DNA of 64,000 nucleotides from Frateuria soli (lineage in GTDB: Bacteria > Pseudomonadota > Gammaproteobacteria > Xanthomonadales > Rhodanobacteraceae), in assembly GCF_021117385.1 (NCBI RefSeq), contig NZ_CP088252.1, forward strand, positions 62,001 through 126,000, written 5' to 3'. Under the pieces are notes generated by a model. That model saw only the letters and a program-made list of their open reading frames with translations, was not told the origin of the DNA and ran no database searches. The position numbers were made by a program, and so were the translations under genes. Of the stretch, positions 8,064 to 17,065 are shown one piece after another (within the stretch, counting starts at the first letter, position 1; each line of letters starts with the position of its first letter).

Positions 8064-9248
8064 TCAGTGCCCGGCCCCCAGCAGCATCACGACGGCCACT
8101 ACCGCCAGCAGCAGCCAGAAATAGCACCAGCCGATGCACCAGTACTTGAGCAGGGTCATCGGCCAGCCCTGGTGGTAGATGCGCTTCTGCATGATCAGCA
8201 GGTAGACCGGCATCCACAGCAGCAGGGCGCTGCCGGCATAGCCCAGGCCGGCGCTTGCCCAGGCCGCATGCGGCTCCAGCCAGCCCGCAAGCAGGGTGAC
8301 CAGGCCGAACAGCAGCAGGGAAAGGAACAGGAAGGCGTGGCTGTGCAGCGCCACGATCAGATGTTCCATGTACAGCCGGCGCTTGAACACGTAGAACAGC
8401 TTCAGCAGCAGCGCGAAGACCGGGATCATCACCACCATGGCCTGCGGCAGCAGGCTGAACACGCCGGTGATCATCCGGGCGCGCGCTGCCCGGCGCTTGT
8501 CCCGCGTCGATGCCTGGTCGAAGGCATCGTGGACATTCGTCAGCACGTTTCCGACCAGGTGGGTCAGCCGCTGGTTGGCGAAACCCGGCAACCAGGATAC
8601 GTCGACCTTCGGGCGCTCATTATCCTCGGCCGTGGCGCCTTCCGCCCCGGTCGTGGCGGGCCTGGCCGCAACGGTGGCGCCGAAGTCCGCGGGCAGCGGC
8701 GCGGCGCCCAGGGCGGCGAGTCGCTCGTTGGCGAGCCGGCGCAGGGTGCGCTCGTTGGTTTCCAGCGCGCCGGTCATGCCGGCGGGCAGGGCGTGGCGGG
8801 CGGTGGCCAGTCCGCGCAGGCGCTCCCTCAGGTCGTTGCGCACCTCGCTCGCGGTGTCATCGTCGGCGAACGCGTCGGCCCTGGTCACCAGCTGCGCCTG
8901 GATCATGTTGGATTCCGCCTGCTCCACGCCCCAGTCGACCGCCAGGTGAAAGGCGAAGAACGCCAGCAGGCACAGCACGAACATCAGTCGGAACGGCGCC
9001 ACGTAACGCTGCCGGCGCCCGCCGAAGTACTCCAGCGTGAGGAAGCCCGGCCGCGTGAACAGCGGCGGCACGGTGTGGAAGATGCGCCCGTCCACGTGCA
9101 GGAACATGTCCATGCCGTCTTCGAGCATGTGGTGCACCGGCTTGAGCACGCTGTGCACGGACTGGCCGCAGTGGTGGCAGAACTCGCCCTCCAGCGGCGT
9201 GCCGCAGTTGGCGCAGTGCAGTTTGCCGGCTTCGATCAGCTCGTTCAC
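8064..9248 (-). CDS. DUF3667-type membrane protein with N-terminal zinc ribbon
   Basis: 394 residues of unknown function. An N-terminal zinc ribbon (Cys12, Cys15, Cys24, Cys27) precedes a conserved stretch (DGRIFHTVPPLFTRPG, FGGRRQRYVAPFRL) typical of the DUF3667 family. One transmembrane helix (about 88-105) follows, then a polar loop of about 130 residues rich in Arg, Ala and Glu, and four or five hydrophobic helices in the last 130 residues. The polar loop is probably outside the membrane core. It lies upstream of priA on the same strand but is separated by 392 bp. The family call comes from the zinc-ribbon/FGGRRQRYV pattern; no reaction can be inferred. Confidence 0.8.
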   Translation of the reverse strand: MNELIEAGKLHCANCGTPLEGEFCHHCGQSVHSVLKPVHHMLEDGMDMFLHVDGRIFHTVPPLFTRPGFLTLEYFGGRRQRYVAPFRLMFVLCLLAFFAFHLAVDWGVEQAESNMIQAQLVTRADAFADDDTASEVRNDLRERLRGLATARHALPAGMTGALETNERTLRRLANERLAALGAAPLPADFGATVAARPATTGAEGATAEDNERPKVDVSWLPGFANQRLTHLVGNVLTNVHDAFDQASTRDKRRAARARMITGVFSLLPQAMVVMIPVFALLLKLFYVFKRRLYMEHLIVALHSHAFLFLSLLLFGLVTLLAGWLEPHAAWASAGLGYAGSALLLWMPVYLLIMQKRIYHQGWPMTLLKYWCIGWCYFWLLLAVVAVVMLLGAGH

Positions 9249-9320
9249 GTGCAGGCAGCCCCTGTGAAAGCGTGCGATCTTGGCACAGCGCGGCTGTCGG
9301 GGCAGCCCTGTCCGGTGGGC

Positions 9321-9326
9321 TAGAAT
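9321..9326 (+). promoter_or_regulatory. Candidate -10 box (TAGAAT) of the MATE gene
   Basis: TAGAAT lies 26 bases before the ATG at 9353, in the context GCTAGAATGGC that recurs before other genes in this window. No good -35 partner is visible. Confidence 0.4.
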
Positions 9327-9352
9327 GGCCTGCCCTGGCTGGATGCGAACCC

Positions 9353-10768
9353 ATGAAGACCATCGACCGCGCGCGCGTCGTGCACGAGGTCGGCGCCACT
9401 GTGCGCCTGGCCCTGCCGCTGGTGCTTGCGCAACTGGCGGCGGTCGGTACCAACGTCGTCGATGCGTTGCTTTCCGGGCATTTCAGCGCGCACGTGCTCG
9501 GCGCGGTGGCGGTGGGCACCAGCGTGTGGTCGCTGGCGATCGTCAGTGGCATCGGCGTGATGATGGCGGTGCCGCCCTCGGTGGCACAGCTCGATGGCGC
9601 CAACCGGCGTTCGGAGGTGGGCGCCGTGTTCCGCCAGGCCTTGTGGCTGGCGGTGGTCCTCGGGCTGCTGCTGTGGTTCGGCGTGCGCCATGCCGCCCCG
9701 CTGGTCAACCTGATCGGCGTGACGCCCAGCCTGCGCCACGACGTCGACGAGTTCCTGCAGGCGATCAGTTGGGGTGCGCCGGCGCTGGCCTGCTATTTCA
9801 CCTTGCGCGGGCTGTCCGAGGGCCTCTCGCTGACGCGCCCGTCGATGATGTTCAGCCTGGGCGGCCTGGCCATCCTGGCGCCGCTGGGCTACGTGTTCAT
9901 GTTCGGCAAGCTGGGCCTGCCGCCGCAGGGCGCGCGCGGCTGCGGCATTGCCACGGCGCTGGTGCTGTGGCTGGAGATGCTGGGTTTCCTCGTCTATGTG
10001 TTGTGCCATCGCCATTACCGCGGACTCGCGCTGTTCGAGCGCTTCGAGTGGCCGCACTGGCGGCGGATCGGCGCGTTGCTGCACATAGGCCTGCCCATGG
10101 CGGTGACGCTGCTGGCCGAGGCCGGGCTGTTCGTGGCCACGGCGCTGCTGATCGGCACGATGGGCGAGGATGTGGTGGCCAGCCACCAGGTGGCGATCAA
10201 CGTCGCCTCGGTGTTCTTCATGATTCCGCTGGGCGTGGCCATGGCGATCACCGTCCGGGTGGGCAACGCGGTCGGCCGGAACGATCCGCGCGGCGTGCGC
10301 TATGCCGGGTTCTGCGGCATCGGACTGGCGCTGGTGACCCAGTTGCTCTCCGCCGGGCTGATGCTGGGCCTGCCGCACGCGATCGCCTCGCTCTACACCG
10401 GCAATGCCACGGTGATCGCGCTGGCCGCGCAATTGCTGGTGCTGGCCGGCCTGTTCCAGTTTTCCGACGGCATCCAGGTGGCCTCCAACGGCGCGCTCAG
10501 GGGCCTGAAGGACACCCGCGTTCCGATGGCGATCACCCTGTTCGCCTACTGGGGCGTGGGCATGCCGGTGGGCTGGTGGCTGGCGTTCCGCCACGGCCTG
10601 GGCGCGCGCGGCATGTGGATGGGGCTGATCGCCGGCCTGAGCGTGGCGGCAGTGCTGCTGTTCGCGCGCTTCTGGCGCAGCGCCTGGGGGCACCGCTGGC
10701 GGGAGGCCCCGCCGGAAGACATCATGACGGTGCGTTCGCAAGCGGTTACGCTCAACGATCATCTCTAG
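9353..10768 (+). CDS. MATE family multidrug/cation efflux transporter
   Basis: 471 residues with about 12 hydrophobic segments arranged as two similar halves, the MATE (NorM-like) fold that exports cationic drugs or metabolites in exchange for Na+ or H+. Characteristic features are the N-terminal LALPLVLAQLAAVGTNVVD segment, GHFSAHVLGAVAVG, and in the second half ASHQVAINVASVFFMIPLGV. The ATG at 9353 is chosen because the preceding 81 bases of open frame have no family similarity and a TAGAAT promoter box falls inside them. It is divergent from the DUF3667 gene and followed 17 bases later by sppA on the same strand, so both may share a transcript. The substrate cannot be told from sequence. 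Confidence 0.92.
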   Translation: MKTIDRARVVHEVGATVRLALPLVLAQLAAVGTNVVDALLSGHFSAHVLGAVAVGTSVWSLAIVSGIGVMMAVPPSVAQLDGANRRSEVGAVFRQALWLAVVLGLLLWFGVRHAAPLVNLIGVTPSLRHDVDEFLQAISWGAPALACYFTLRGLSEGLSLTRPSMMFSLGGLAILAPLGYVFMFGKLGLPPQGARGCGIATALVLWLEMLGFLVYVLCHRHYRGLALFERFEWPHWRRIGALLHIGLPMAVTLLAEAGLFVATALLIGTMGEDVVASHQVAINVASVFFMIPLGVAMAITVRVGNAVGRNDPRGVRYAGFCGIGLALVTQLLSAGLMLGLPHAIASLYTGNATVIALAAQLLVLAGLFQFSDGIQVASNGALRGLKDTRVPMAITLFAYWGVGMPVGWWLAFRHGLGARGMWMGLIAGLSVAAVLLFARFWRSAWGHRWREAPPEDIMTVRSQAVTLNDHL

Positions 10769-10785
10769 CATCAGCGACAACACCC

Positions 10786-12663
10786 ATGAGCACCCCGCCG
10801 CCCCTGCGCCGCCCGAACGGATTCTGGGCTTTCCTCTGCGTGATCGGCCGCGGCTTCAACGTGGTGCGGCTGGTGATCCTCAACCTGGTGTTCTTCCTGC
10901 TGCTGTTCGTCGTGCTGCTGCTCATCGTCGGCGGCGTGGCCGGCAACCGCCTGGCGCACACCATCAAGGACTCCAGCGTGCTGGTGCTGCAGCCCCGGGG
11001 GGAGCTGGTCGAGCAGTACAGCATCGAGCCGTTGCAGCGCGCGCTGGAGAGCCTCTCCGGCGAGCCGCCCAGACAGGTGCAGATGCGCGACCTGGTCGGC
11101 GCCATCGACGCGGCCGGCCGGGACGAGCGGATCGGCCGCATCCTGCTGCTGCCGGACGAACTCAAGGGCGGCGGCTTCGCCACGCTGCGCGAGGTAGGGG
11201 CGGCGCTGGACCGTTTCCGCGCCACCGGCAAGCCGGTGATCGTGTGGGGCGTGAACTTCGACCAGGGCCAGTACTACCTGGCCGCGCATGCCGACCGCAT
11301 CCTGCTCGACCCGCAGGGCGGGGTGATGATCACCGGCCTGGCCAACTACCGGCTGTTCTACAAGGACCTGCTCGACAAGCTCGGCGTTGACGTGCACCTG
11401 TTCCGCGTCGGGCGCTACAAGAGCGCCGCCGAACCGTACATCCTCGACCACGCCTCGGACGACGCCAAGGCGGCCGACCGCTTCTGGATGGATGGCCTGT
11501 GGGACGAGTACATCGTGGAAGTGGCCAAGCTGCGCCGGCTCGATCCGGCCACCTTGCGCGCCGACATCGACAACCTGCCGCAGGCCATCGAACAGACCGG
11601 CGGCGACCTGGCCCGACTGGCGCAGGAGCAGCACCTCGTCGACGGCATCGCCACCCGCGCCGAACTCGACGCGATGATGCGCAAGGCCGGCGTGCCGGCT
11701 GGCGACAAGCCGCAGGAGGGCTTCCGCCAGGTCGACCTCCCGCGCTACGTCGCCAACCTCGGCCACGACGGCCTGTTCGCCCCGGGCGTGGCGGTGGTGG
11801 TGGCCGAGGGCGAGATCGTCGGGGGCAAGCAGCCGCAGGGCAGTGTTGGCGGCGAGTCGACCGCGGCGCTGATCCGCGCGGCGCGCCACGACCGGCGCAC
11901 CAAGGCGCTGGTGCTCAGGATCAACTCGCCCGGCGGCGAGGTCTACGCCGCCGAGCAGATCCGTCGCGAAGTGGAGCTCACGCGCAAGGCCGGCATTCCG
12001 GTGGTCGTATCGATGGGCAACGTTGCGGCCAGCGGCGGGTACTGGATCGCGATGAACGCCGATCGCATCTTTGCCGAGCCCAATACCATCACCGGCTCGA
12101 TCGGCATCTTCGGCATGTACTACGCGGTGCCGGGCACGCTGGAGAAGATCGGCATCCGCAGCGATGGCGTGGGCACCGGCCCGATGGCCGGCGCGTTCGA
12201 CATCACCCGGCCGCTCGACCCGCAGGCGGGCCGGGTGATCCAGGCAATCATCAACAAGGGCTATCGCGATTTCGTGGGCAAGGTGGCCGGGGCGCGCGGC
12301 AAACCCTTCGAGGCGATCGACGCGGTCGCCCAGGGGCGCGTGTGGACCGGCCGCCAGGCGCTCGAGCGCGGCCTGGTCGACCGTCTCGGCGGCCTCGATG
12401 CCGCGCTCGACGAGGCCGCGGCACTGGCGAAGCTGGGCAAGGATTACCGCGTGCACTACGTCGAGGCGCCACTGGGCGGCTTCGAGCAGTTCCTGGTGGG
12501 CATGAACCAGAGCGCGATGGTGCAGGCGGCCCGGGGTTATGGCCTGCGCCTGCCTTCATGGCTGGCCGAACTGCCGCAACTGGCCCCCGAGCTCAAGCTG
12601 CTGCGCCACGCCCGGGCCGGCCGGCCGAACGTCTACGCCTACTGCTTCTGCGCGCCGCGCTGA
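10786..12663 (+). CDS. sppA: Signal peptide peptidase SppA, 67-kDa type
   Basis: 625 residues with the two-domain architecture of the long SppA form. An N-terminal transmembrane helix (about 25-55) anchors it to the inner membrane facing the periplasm. An N-terminal S49-like domain carries the general-base lysine (VGRYKSAAEPY), and a C-terminal S49 domain carries the catalytic serine (GNVAASGGYWIA). It degrades signal peptides left in the membrane after cleavage by signal peptidase. The start is ATG 10786; the same frame is open back to 9280, but that part is antisense-type shadow of the MATE gene. A REPIN follows 20 bases after the stop. Confidence 0.96.
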   Translation: MSTPPPLRRPNGFWAFLCVIGRGFNVVRLVILNLVFFLLLFVVLLLIVGGVAGNRLAHTIKDSSVLVLQPRGELVEQYSIEPLQRALESLSGEPPRQVQMRDLVGAIDAAGRDERIGRILLLPDELKGGGFATLREVGAALDRFRATGKPVIVWGVNFDQGQYYLAAHADRILLDPQGGVMITGLANYRLFYKDLLDKLGVDVHLFRVGRYKSAAEPYILDHASDDAKAADRFWMDGLWDEYIVEVAKLRRLDPATLRADIDNLPQAIEQTGGDLARLAQEQHLVDGIATRAELDAMMRKAGVPAGDKPQEGFRQVDLPRYVANLGHDGLFAPGVAVVVAEGEIVGGKQPQGSVGGESTAALIRAARHDRRTKALVLRINSPGGEVYAAEQIRREVELTRKAGIPVVVSMGNVAASGGYWIAMNADRIFAEPNTITGSIGIFGMYYAVPGTLEKIGIRSDGVGTGPMAGAFDITRPLDPQAGRVIQAIINKGYRDFVGKVAGARGKPFEAIDAVAQGRVWTGRQALERGLVDRLGGLDAALDEAAALAKLGKDYRVHYVEAPLGGFEQFLVGMNQSAMVQAARGYGLRLPSWLAELPQLAPELKLLRHARAGRPNVYAYCFCAPR

Positions 12664-12682
12664 GCGCCCCCGCTCCCGGGTA

Positions 12683-12746
12683 GGAGCCCACTTGTGGGCG
12701 ATGCTCTTCTGGCACAGGCCCAGAGCATCGCCCACAAGTGGGCTCC
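12683..12746. repeat. REPIN palindrome, type A
   Basis: Two 25-base inverted arms (GGAGCCCACTTGTGGGCGAT plus GCTCT, and its complement) around a 14-base loop. It lies between sppA and the convergent small lipoprotein gene. Confidence 0.92.
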
Positions 12747-12761
12747 TGCAAGGGAAGCCGG

Positions 12762-12971
12762 TTACTGCTCGGCCTCGTCCAGCGCCTTCTGCTGCGCCCT
12801 GGCCTGGTCGTCGAGCACCTTCTGCACGTCTTTCGCCTTCTGTTCGTCCTTTTTCATGTCGTCCCAGGGCGTGGCCACGCGCCTGGCCGCGGCGGTGGCC
12901 TGCGGTTCGGGCGGCTTGTTCGAGCAGCCGGCCAGCGCGAGCAGGCAGGCGAGTGGCAGCAATGGCTTCAT
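12762..12971 (-). CDS. Small predicted lipoprotein
   Basis: 69 residues. A signal peptide (MKPLLPLACLLALAGC) ends in a lipobox LAGC, so Cys16 should be lipidated. The mature part has an Ala/Pro-rich linker, then a highly charged helix (DDMKKDEQKAKDVQKVLDDQ) that looks coiled-coil. The start at 12971 is fixed by the signal peptide; an upstream in-frame ATG would put 21 basic residues before it. I do not recognise a family. It is probably an envelope lipoprotein of unknown role, convergent with sppA and divergent from the SDR gene at 13052. Confidence 0.8.
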   Translation of the reverse strand: MKPLLPLACLLALAGCSNKPPEPQATAAARRVATPWDDMKKDEQKAKDVQKVLDDQARAQQKALDEAEQ

Positions 12972-13051
12972 GGCGGTTCCCCTTGTCGAGCGGGCTGGCA
13001 GTGTCCCGCCGGCGCGCGATCGCGGCAAGCGCATCGGCTAAGCTCTCGTCC

Positions 13052-13834
13052 ATGAACCTGCGCGCCGACGCCTGGCAGCTGTCCGGCCATACCGCCCTGA
13101 TCACCGGCGCCAGCAAGGGCATCGGCCAGGCGGTCGCGCGCGAGCTCGGCGGGCTGGGTGCGGACCTGCTGCTGGTGGCCCGCGACGACGTGCACCTGGA
13201 ACAGGTGCGTGCCGAACTTGCCGAGGACCTGCCCGGGCGCGAGGTGCTCGCTTTCGCCGCGGACCTGACCGAGGACGAGGAGCGGCTGGCGGTATTCGAC
13301 TGGATCGCCGACCTCGACGCGCCGGTCTCGCTGCTGGTCAACAACGCCGGCGGCAACGCGCCCGACGCGACGCTGGCCTACGACAGCGCCGGCTACCGCG
13401 CGATCTTCGAGCAGAACCTGTTCAGCGCCTTCGAGATGTGCCGCCTGGCCCATCCGCATCTGGTCGAACACGGCAATGCGGCCATCGTGAACGTGGGCTC
13501 CGTTTCCGGCGTGGTGCACGTGCGCACCGGCTCGCCCTACGGCATGAGCAAGGCCGCGCTGCACCAGCTGACCCGCAACCTGGCGGTGGAGTGGGCGGTG
13601 GACGGCATCCGCGTCAACGCCGTGGCGCCCTGGTACATCCGCACGCAACGCTCGGAGCCGGCGCTGGCCGATGCCGACTATCTGGAAGAAGTGCTCGAGC
13701 GCACGCCGCTCAAGCGCATCGGCGAACCGGAGGAAGTGGCCGCGGCGGTGGCCTTCCTGTGCCTGCCGGCGGCCGGCTACATCACCGGCCAGGTGCTGGC
13801 GGTGGACGGCGGCTTCCTGAGCTTCGGTTTCTAG
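13052..13834 (+). CDS. Short-chain dehydrogenase/reductase (tropinone-reductase-like)
   Basis: 260 residues, classical SDR. The cofactor motif TGASKGIGQ begins near residue 17, NNAGG is near 94, and the catalytic Ser-Tyr-Lys triad is visible (NVGSVSG, then SPYGMSK with Tyr and Lys four apart). The C-terminus ITGQVLAVDGGF is typical. The order and the phrase AVAPWYIRT resemble the tropinone-reductase-like group. It presumably reduces a ketone with NAD(P)H; the substrate is unknown. ATG 13052 sits only eight bases after a possible -10 (TAAGCT). A REPIN follows the stop. Confidence 0.93.
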   Translation: MNLRADAWQLSGHTALITGASKGIGQAVARELGGLGADLLLVARDDVHLEQVRAELAEDLPGREVLAFAADLTEDEERLAVFDWIADLDAPVSLLVNNAGGNAPDATLAYDSAGYRAIFEQNLFSAFEMCRLAHPHLVEHGNAAIVNVGSVSGVVHVRTGSPYGMSKAALHQLTRNLAVEWAVDGIRVNAVAPWYIRTQRSEPALADADYLEEVLERTPLKRIGEPEEVAAAVAFLCLPAAGYITGQVLAVDGGFLSFGF

Positions 13835-13848
13835 GGGCCCGCCCGTCG

Positions 13849-13924
13849 GCAGGAGCCCACTTGTGGGCGATGCTGCGGCTACCGGAATGGAAACAGGAGC
13901 TATCGCCCACAAGTGGGCTCCTGC
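13849..13924. repeat. REPIN palindrome, type A
   Basis: GCAGGAGCCCACTTGTGGGC on the left and its complement on the right (13901-13924), with a loop of about 27 bases. It separates the SDR gene from the convergent DUF4124-like gene. Confidence 0.9.
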
Positions 13925-13933
13925 GGAGAGCGG

Positions 13934-14599
13934 TCAGTCGCCGCAGTTGGCCAGTTGCGCCTGCAACTGCGCCTCGCGCCTCTCCAGCGGCGGGCGCTGG
14001 CTCTTGAAGGCGTTGCGGAGCTCGTGCTCGTTTTCTTCGTAGGCGTCGCGCAGGGCCTGGCAGGTTTCCGCGGCGTCCAGCTCGCGGCACTGGTCCTGCA
14101 CCCATACATAGTTGTTCGCGACCAGGCCGGAGGTGACGCGCCCGCGATTGGCCTCCGGCGCGGACATGCCGGCCGCACCCCGATCGGGGCCGTAGACCTC
14201 CGACAGGGGTTGCTGCCCGACGCCCAGCACGCCATAGGGCGCCTGGTAGGGCGGCGGGTCGCCGTTGTCGCTCAGGTAGGTCTTGCCGTCGGTGGCGCGC
14301 ACGCAGGCGTACATCACCGGCAGCGGCAAGGAAGGACCGCGCGCCGGGGGCGGGGCGGCGGGCTCCGGTGGCGGGGTGGGGGCGGGCGGGGCGGCCGGTG
14401 GCGGCGCCGCGGGGGCATCGGCGACCTGCATCGTGCGCTGCTGCTGGCCGGCGCCGCACGGGGTGTCCTGGTAGATCACCCGGCCGTCGGTGGTGGTGCA
14501 CTCGTAGATGGTGGTGGCGGCCGCGTTGCCGCCGCTCCACGCCGGCGCGGCGGCGAGCAGGCCGAAGCCCAGCAGGACGGGGAGAGTCGGTCGGCGCAT
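13934..14599 (-). CDS. Secreted DUF4124-like protein with Pro/Ala linker
   Basis: 221 residues. An N-terminal signal peptide (about 1-28, ending near WSGGNAAA) is followed by a short motif IYECTTTDGRVIYQDTPC, characteristic of DUF4124-type domains found at the start of many Xanthomonadales exported proteins. A Pro/Ala-rich linker (about 60-100) and a second cysteine-containing half (YACVRATDGKTYLS, then CREL, CQAL) with a helical Glu/Arg-rich end follow. Several cysteines suggest disulfides in the periplasm. The real start is ATG 14599 at the signal peptide. Function is unknown. Confidence 0.8.
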   Translation of the reverse strand: MRRPTLPVLLGFGLLAAAPAWSGGNAAATTIYECTTTDGRVIYQDTPCGAGQQQRTMQVADAPAAPPPAAPPAPTPPPEPAAPPPARGPSLPLPVMYACVRATDGKTYLSDNGDPPPYQAPYGVLGVGQQPLSEVYGPDRGAAGMSAPEANRGRVTSGLVANNYVWVQDQCRELDAAETCQALRDAYEENEHELRNAFKSQRPPLERREAQLQAQLANCGD

Positions 14600-14707
14600 G
14601 GGGTGATTGTAGGGCGGGGCGGGTGAACCGGGCGGCAGAACCCGCCCCGCGGCAGCCCGGGAAACGGAGGGTGCGGACGCGCCGGAGCGGAGTTCCCGCG
14701 AGTGCGG

Positions 14708-14733
14708 CCCCTCTCCCGCCACGGGACAGGGAG
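14708..14733 (-). terminator. Imperfect GC-rich hairpin downstream of DegV gene
   Basis: CCTCTCCCGCC and the partly complementary GGGACAGGGAG lie 11 bases past the DegV stop on the minus strand. There is no T-tract. It resembles a decayed form of the hairpin after aceE. Confidence 0.3.
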
Positions 14734-14743
14734 CACAACGGCG

Positions 14744-15685
14744 CTAGAAGTCGGGCTCGTGTTCCTCGGCGGCGAAACCCAGCGTCACCGCCCCTTCGCC
14801 CACGTTGACCATGCCGGTGATGCTCATCGGCGCTTCCAGCAGGGTCACCCCGGTTTCCTCGCAGGCCTGGCGCAGCTCCTCGTAGCCGGGCAGCTTGACC
14901 AGGTCGGCCAGGTTGCCGCCGTAGCTGACGCACACCACCGGAACCATCAGCCCCCCGCGCACGCGCCGGGCGGCGTAGCCGAACAGCATCTGGGCGCCGT
15001 GCTCGAAACCGCGCACCTTGCCGACCGGGCCGGTTTCGCCGCGGAAGCAGCGCAGCAGCGGCTTGATGTCCAGCGCCGTACCGACCACCGCGCTGAACAG
15101 GCTGACGCTGCGGTCGCCGCGCTTGCGGGTGCGGCTGCGCAGGTGGTGCAGGTCGCGCGGCAGCATGTAGGCGTAGGTGTGGTTGGCAATCAGGCCCAGT
15201 CGCTCGCGGATCGCCGGCGGTGCCTCGCCGGCCCGGATCAGCCGTGTCGCCTCGAACACCGCCGGGCCTTCGCCGGCGAACACGTTGCGCGTGTCGACCA
15301 CGCGCATCAGGAACGGGCCGGGCACGCCGGCGCGCTCGCGCACCTCGCGGTAGTTCTTCAGGATCGCGAAGCTCGCCTTGAGCACGTGCTCGTGGATCGG
15401 GCTGCGCGTGGCGGTGATGGTCAGGCAGAACACGCAATCCTGCTCCAGCACCAGCTTGTCCAGGAACAGCCGCTGCACATCCTCGACCGAGCACGGCTCG
15501 GTTTCGGCGGCGTGGGTGCCGGCCAGCTTCATGTAGAGGAAGCGCTCGATCTCCTGCTGGTCGCGGTCGTCCTTGAACACGCTGCCGTCGAGCTTCACGA
15601 TGATCGGCATCACCGCGATGTTGTGTTCCTCGAGGAACGCCTGCGGCAGATCGCAGGATGCGTCGATCGCCAAGCCCATCCTCAT
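14744..15685 (-). CDS. DegV family fatty-acid-binding protein
   Basis: 313 residues, the DegV family size. The N-terminus (MRMGLAIDASCDLPQAFLEE) carries the D-(S/A)-(S/T)-C/D-DLP motif, and ITATRSPIHEHVLKA corresponds to the fatty-acid headgroup-binding region. Known DegV/FakB proteins bind fatty acids and, in Gram-positives, present them to the kinase FakA. No kinase gene is nearby, and the family's job in Xanthomonadales is not well established. It is divergent from the AMP nucleosidase gene with 228 bp between, where an inverted repeat (15706-15733) overlaps the likely promoter. Confidence 0.88.
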   Translation of the reverse strand: MRMGLAIDASCDLPQAFLEEHNIAVMPIIVKLDGSVFKDDRDQQEIERFLYMKLAGTHAAETEPCSVEDVQRLFLDKLVLEQDCVFCLTITATRSPIHEHVLKASFAILKNYREVRERAGVPGPFLMRVVDTRNVFAGEGPAVFEATRLIRAGEAPPAIRERLGLIANHTYAYMLPRDLHHLRSRTRKRGDRSVSLFSAVVGTALDIKPLLRCFRGETGPVGKVRGFEHGAQMLFGYAARRVRGGLMVPVVCVSYGGNLADLVKLPGYEELRQACEETGVTLLEAPMSITGMVNVGEGAVTLGFAAEEHEPDF

Positions 15686-15705
15686 CGTGTCATCCCCCTG
15701 TTCAA

Positions 15706-15733
15706 TGACGCGCTGACCATAACATGCGCGTCA
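15706..15733. promoter_or_regulatory. Inverted repeat in the degV/AMP nucleosidase divergent region
   Basis: TGACGCGC (15706-15713) and GCGCGTCA (15726-15733) are separated by 12 bases. On the minus strand the spacer contains TGTTATGGT, an extended -10-like element, so a repressor bound here could block degV transcription. This is an inference from position. Confidence 0.35.
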
Positions 15734-15822
15734 ATGCTGTGACGTGGTTCCGACTGCGCGGTTTCCGGGGTTATCGGCATGCGCCGGGAGCGGCTTGAGT
15801 GACGGCTGCGGTCGGCTCCCCG

Positions 15823-15828
15823 TAGAAT
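15823..15828 (+). promoter_or_regulatory. Candidate -10 box (TAGAAT) of the AMP nucleosidase gene
   Basis: TAGAAT in the context CGTAGAATGGC, 85 bases before the ATG. TGACGG lies 17 bases upstream as a weak -35. Confidence 0.4.
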
Positions 15829-15913
15829 GGCGGGGACTCGAGAAATGGTCCCTGCCGGCGTGGCGTCGCCGGCGCGCGCGCCGCGGCCGCGGTGCGTTTT
15901 CCCGGGATATCCC

Positions 15914-16705
15914 ATGAAGGACAAGCAAGCGATCGTCTCCAACTGGCTGCCGCGCTATACCGGCACGCCGCTGGAGCAGTTCGGCCAGCACATCCTGCTG
16001 ACCAATTTCGGCCTGTACGTGGACCTGTTCGCCCAGTGGCACGGCGTCCAGGTGCAGGGACGCGACCGGCCCATGCCCAATGCCACCGCCGATGGCATCA
16101 CCCTGATCAACTTCGGCATGGGCAGCCCCAATGCCGCCACGGTGATGGACCTGCTGAGCGCGGTGCGGCCGAAGGCCGCGCTGTTCCTGGGCAAGTGCGG
16201 CGGACTCAAGAAGAAGAACCAGCTCGGCGACATGGTGTTGCCGATCGCCGCGATCCGCGGCGAGGGCACGTCCGGCGATTATCTGCTGCCGGAGGTCCCG
16301 GCGCTGCCGGCGTTCCAGCTGCAGCGCGCGGTCTCCACCATGATCCGCGACCTCGGCCACGACTACTGGACCGGCACCGTCTACACCACCAACCGGCGCG
16401 TGTGGGAACACGACGAGGCGTTCAAGGACTACCTGCGCCGCACCCGCTGCATGGCGGTGGACATGGAGACGGCGACGATCTTCGCGGCCGGCTTCGCCAA
16501 CAAGATTCCCTGCGGAGCGTTGCTGCTGGTATCCGACCAGCCAATGATCCCCGAGGGCGTCAAGACCGAGGCCAGCGACCGCAGCGTCACCGAGAAGTAC
16601 GTGGAGGCGCACATCCGCGTCGGCGTCGAGGCGCTCAAGCTGGTCAGGCGCAACGGGCGCAGCGTCAAGCACCTGCGCTTCGAGGACGAGATGGACGGCG
16701 ACTGA
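15914..16705 (+). CDS. AMP nucleosidase (short form)
   Basis: 263 residues of the PNP/UDP phosphorylase fold. Motifs NFGMGSPNAATVMDLL, LFLGKCGGLKKKN, IAAIRGEGTS and the catalytic-type MAVDMETATIFAAGF match the short AMP nucleosidase family found in Bacteroidetes and Xanthomonadales. That enzyme hydrolyses AMP to adenine and ribose 5-phosphate; the longer E. coli Amn has an extra regulatory N-terminal domain that is absent here. Start is ATG 15914; the frame is open further upstream, but the family similarity begins at KDKQAIVSNWLPRYTG. Divergent from degV. Related 6-oxopurine phosphorylases are the main alternative. Confidence 0.87.
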   Translation: MKDKQAIVSNWLPRYTGTPLEQFGQHILLTNFGLYVDLFAQWHGVQVQGRDRPMPNATADGITLINFGMGSPNAATVMDLLSAVRPKAALFLGKCGGLKKKNQLGDMVLPIAAIRGEGTSGDYLLPEVPALPAFQLQRAVSTMIRDLGHDYWTGTVYTTNRRVWEHDEAFKDYLRRTRCMAVDMETATIFAAGFANKIPCGALLLVSDQPMIPEGVKTEASDRSVTEKYVEAHIRVGVEALKLVRRNGRSVKHLRFEDEMDGD

Positions 16706-17065
16706 GCCGGCGCCCCTTCGTACCGGCGCTCCCTTGGCGCTCCTTGTGTAGCAGCCCACTCGTGGGCGACGCTCTGCTGCCGGCGCCGCGAAAAGAGCAT
16801 CGCCCACGAGTGGGCCCTTGCCGGCGCTGTCGTCGCAGGAACCTGCGCTGCTCGTAGCGTTCGCATCGCGCCTCTTTCACCCGCGCATGACCGTGCGCGC
16901 GGCAAGGTAGTGCGGTCCGATCCCCAGTGCGTGTCGGCGTAGACGTTCTCCGTTCCGCCGTTCCTTGCCAGATCCCCTCGAGCTCTGACAGGCACGCGCT
17001 CCCCGCGCGAGGAGAGCCCTTGCGCCCGATCCGCGGCGCCGCGCGCCCGCAAGGAGCCAGCACCC
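16706..17065. other. 360-bp intergenic region before the ThDP-enzyme cluster
   Basis: Apart from the variant REPIN at 16750-16820 I see no gene, clear promoter or terminator here. The last bases hold the ribosome site AAGGAG for the next gene. Confidence 0.6.
16750..16820. repeat. REPIN palindrome, variant type A' (CCCACTCGTGGG)
   Basis: Arms AGCAGCCCACTCGTGGGCGA and the inverse GCATCGCCCACGAGTGGGC. The T-to-C change at the centre of the left core is matched by G in the right arm, so pairing is kept. Confidence 0.85.

Noticed and set aside
9280-10785. Extending sppA upstream to 9280 in the same open frame
   Set aside because: The translation there is an Arg/Gly-rich shadow of the MATE gene. 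SppA homology and its transmembrane helix start after 10786.
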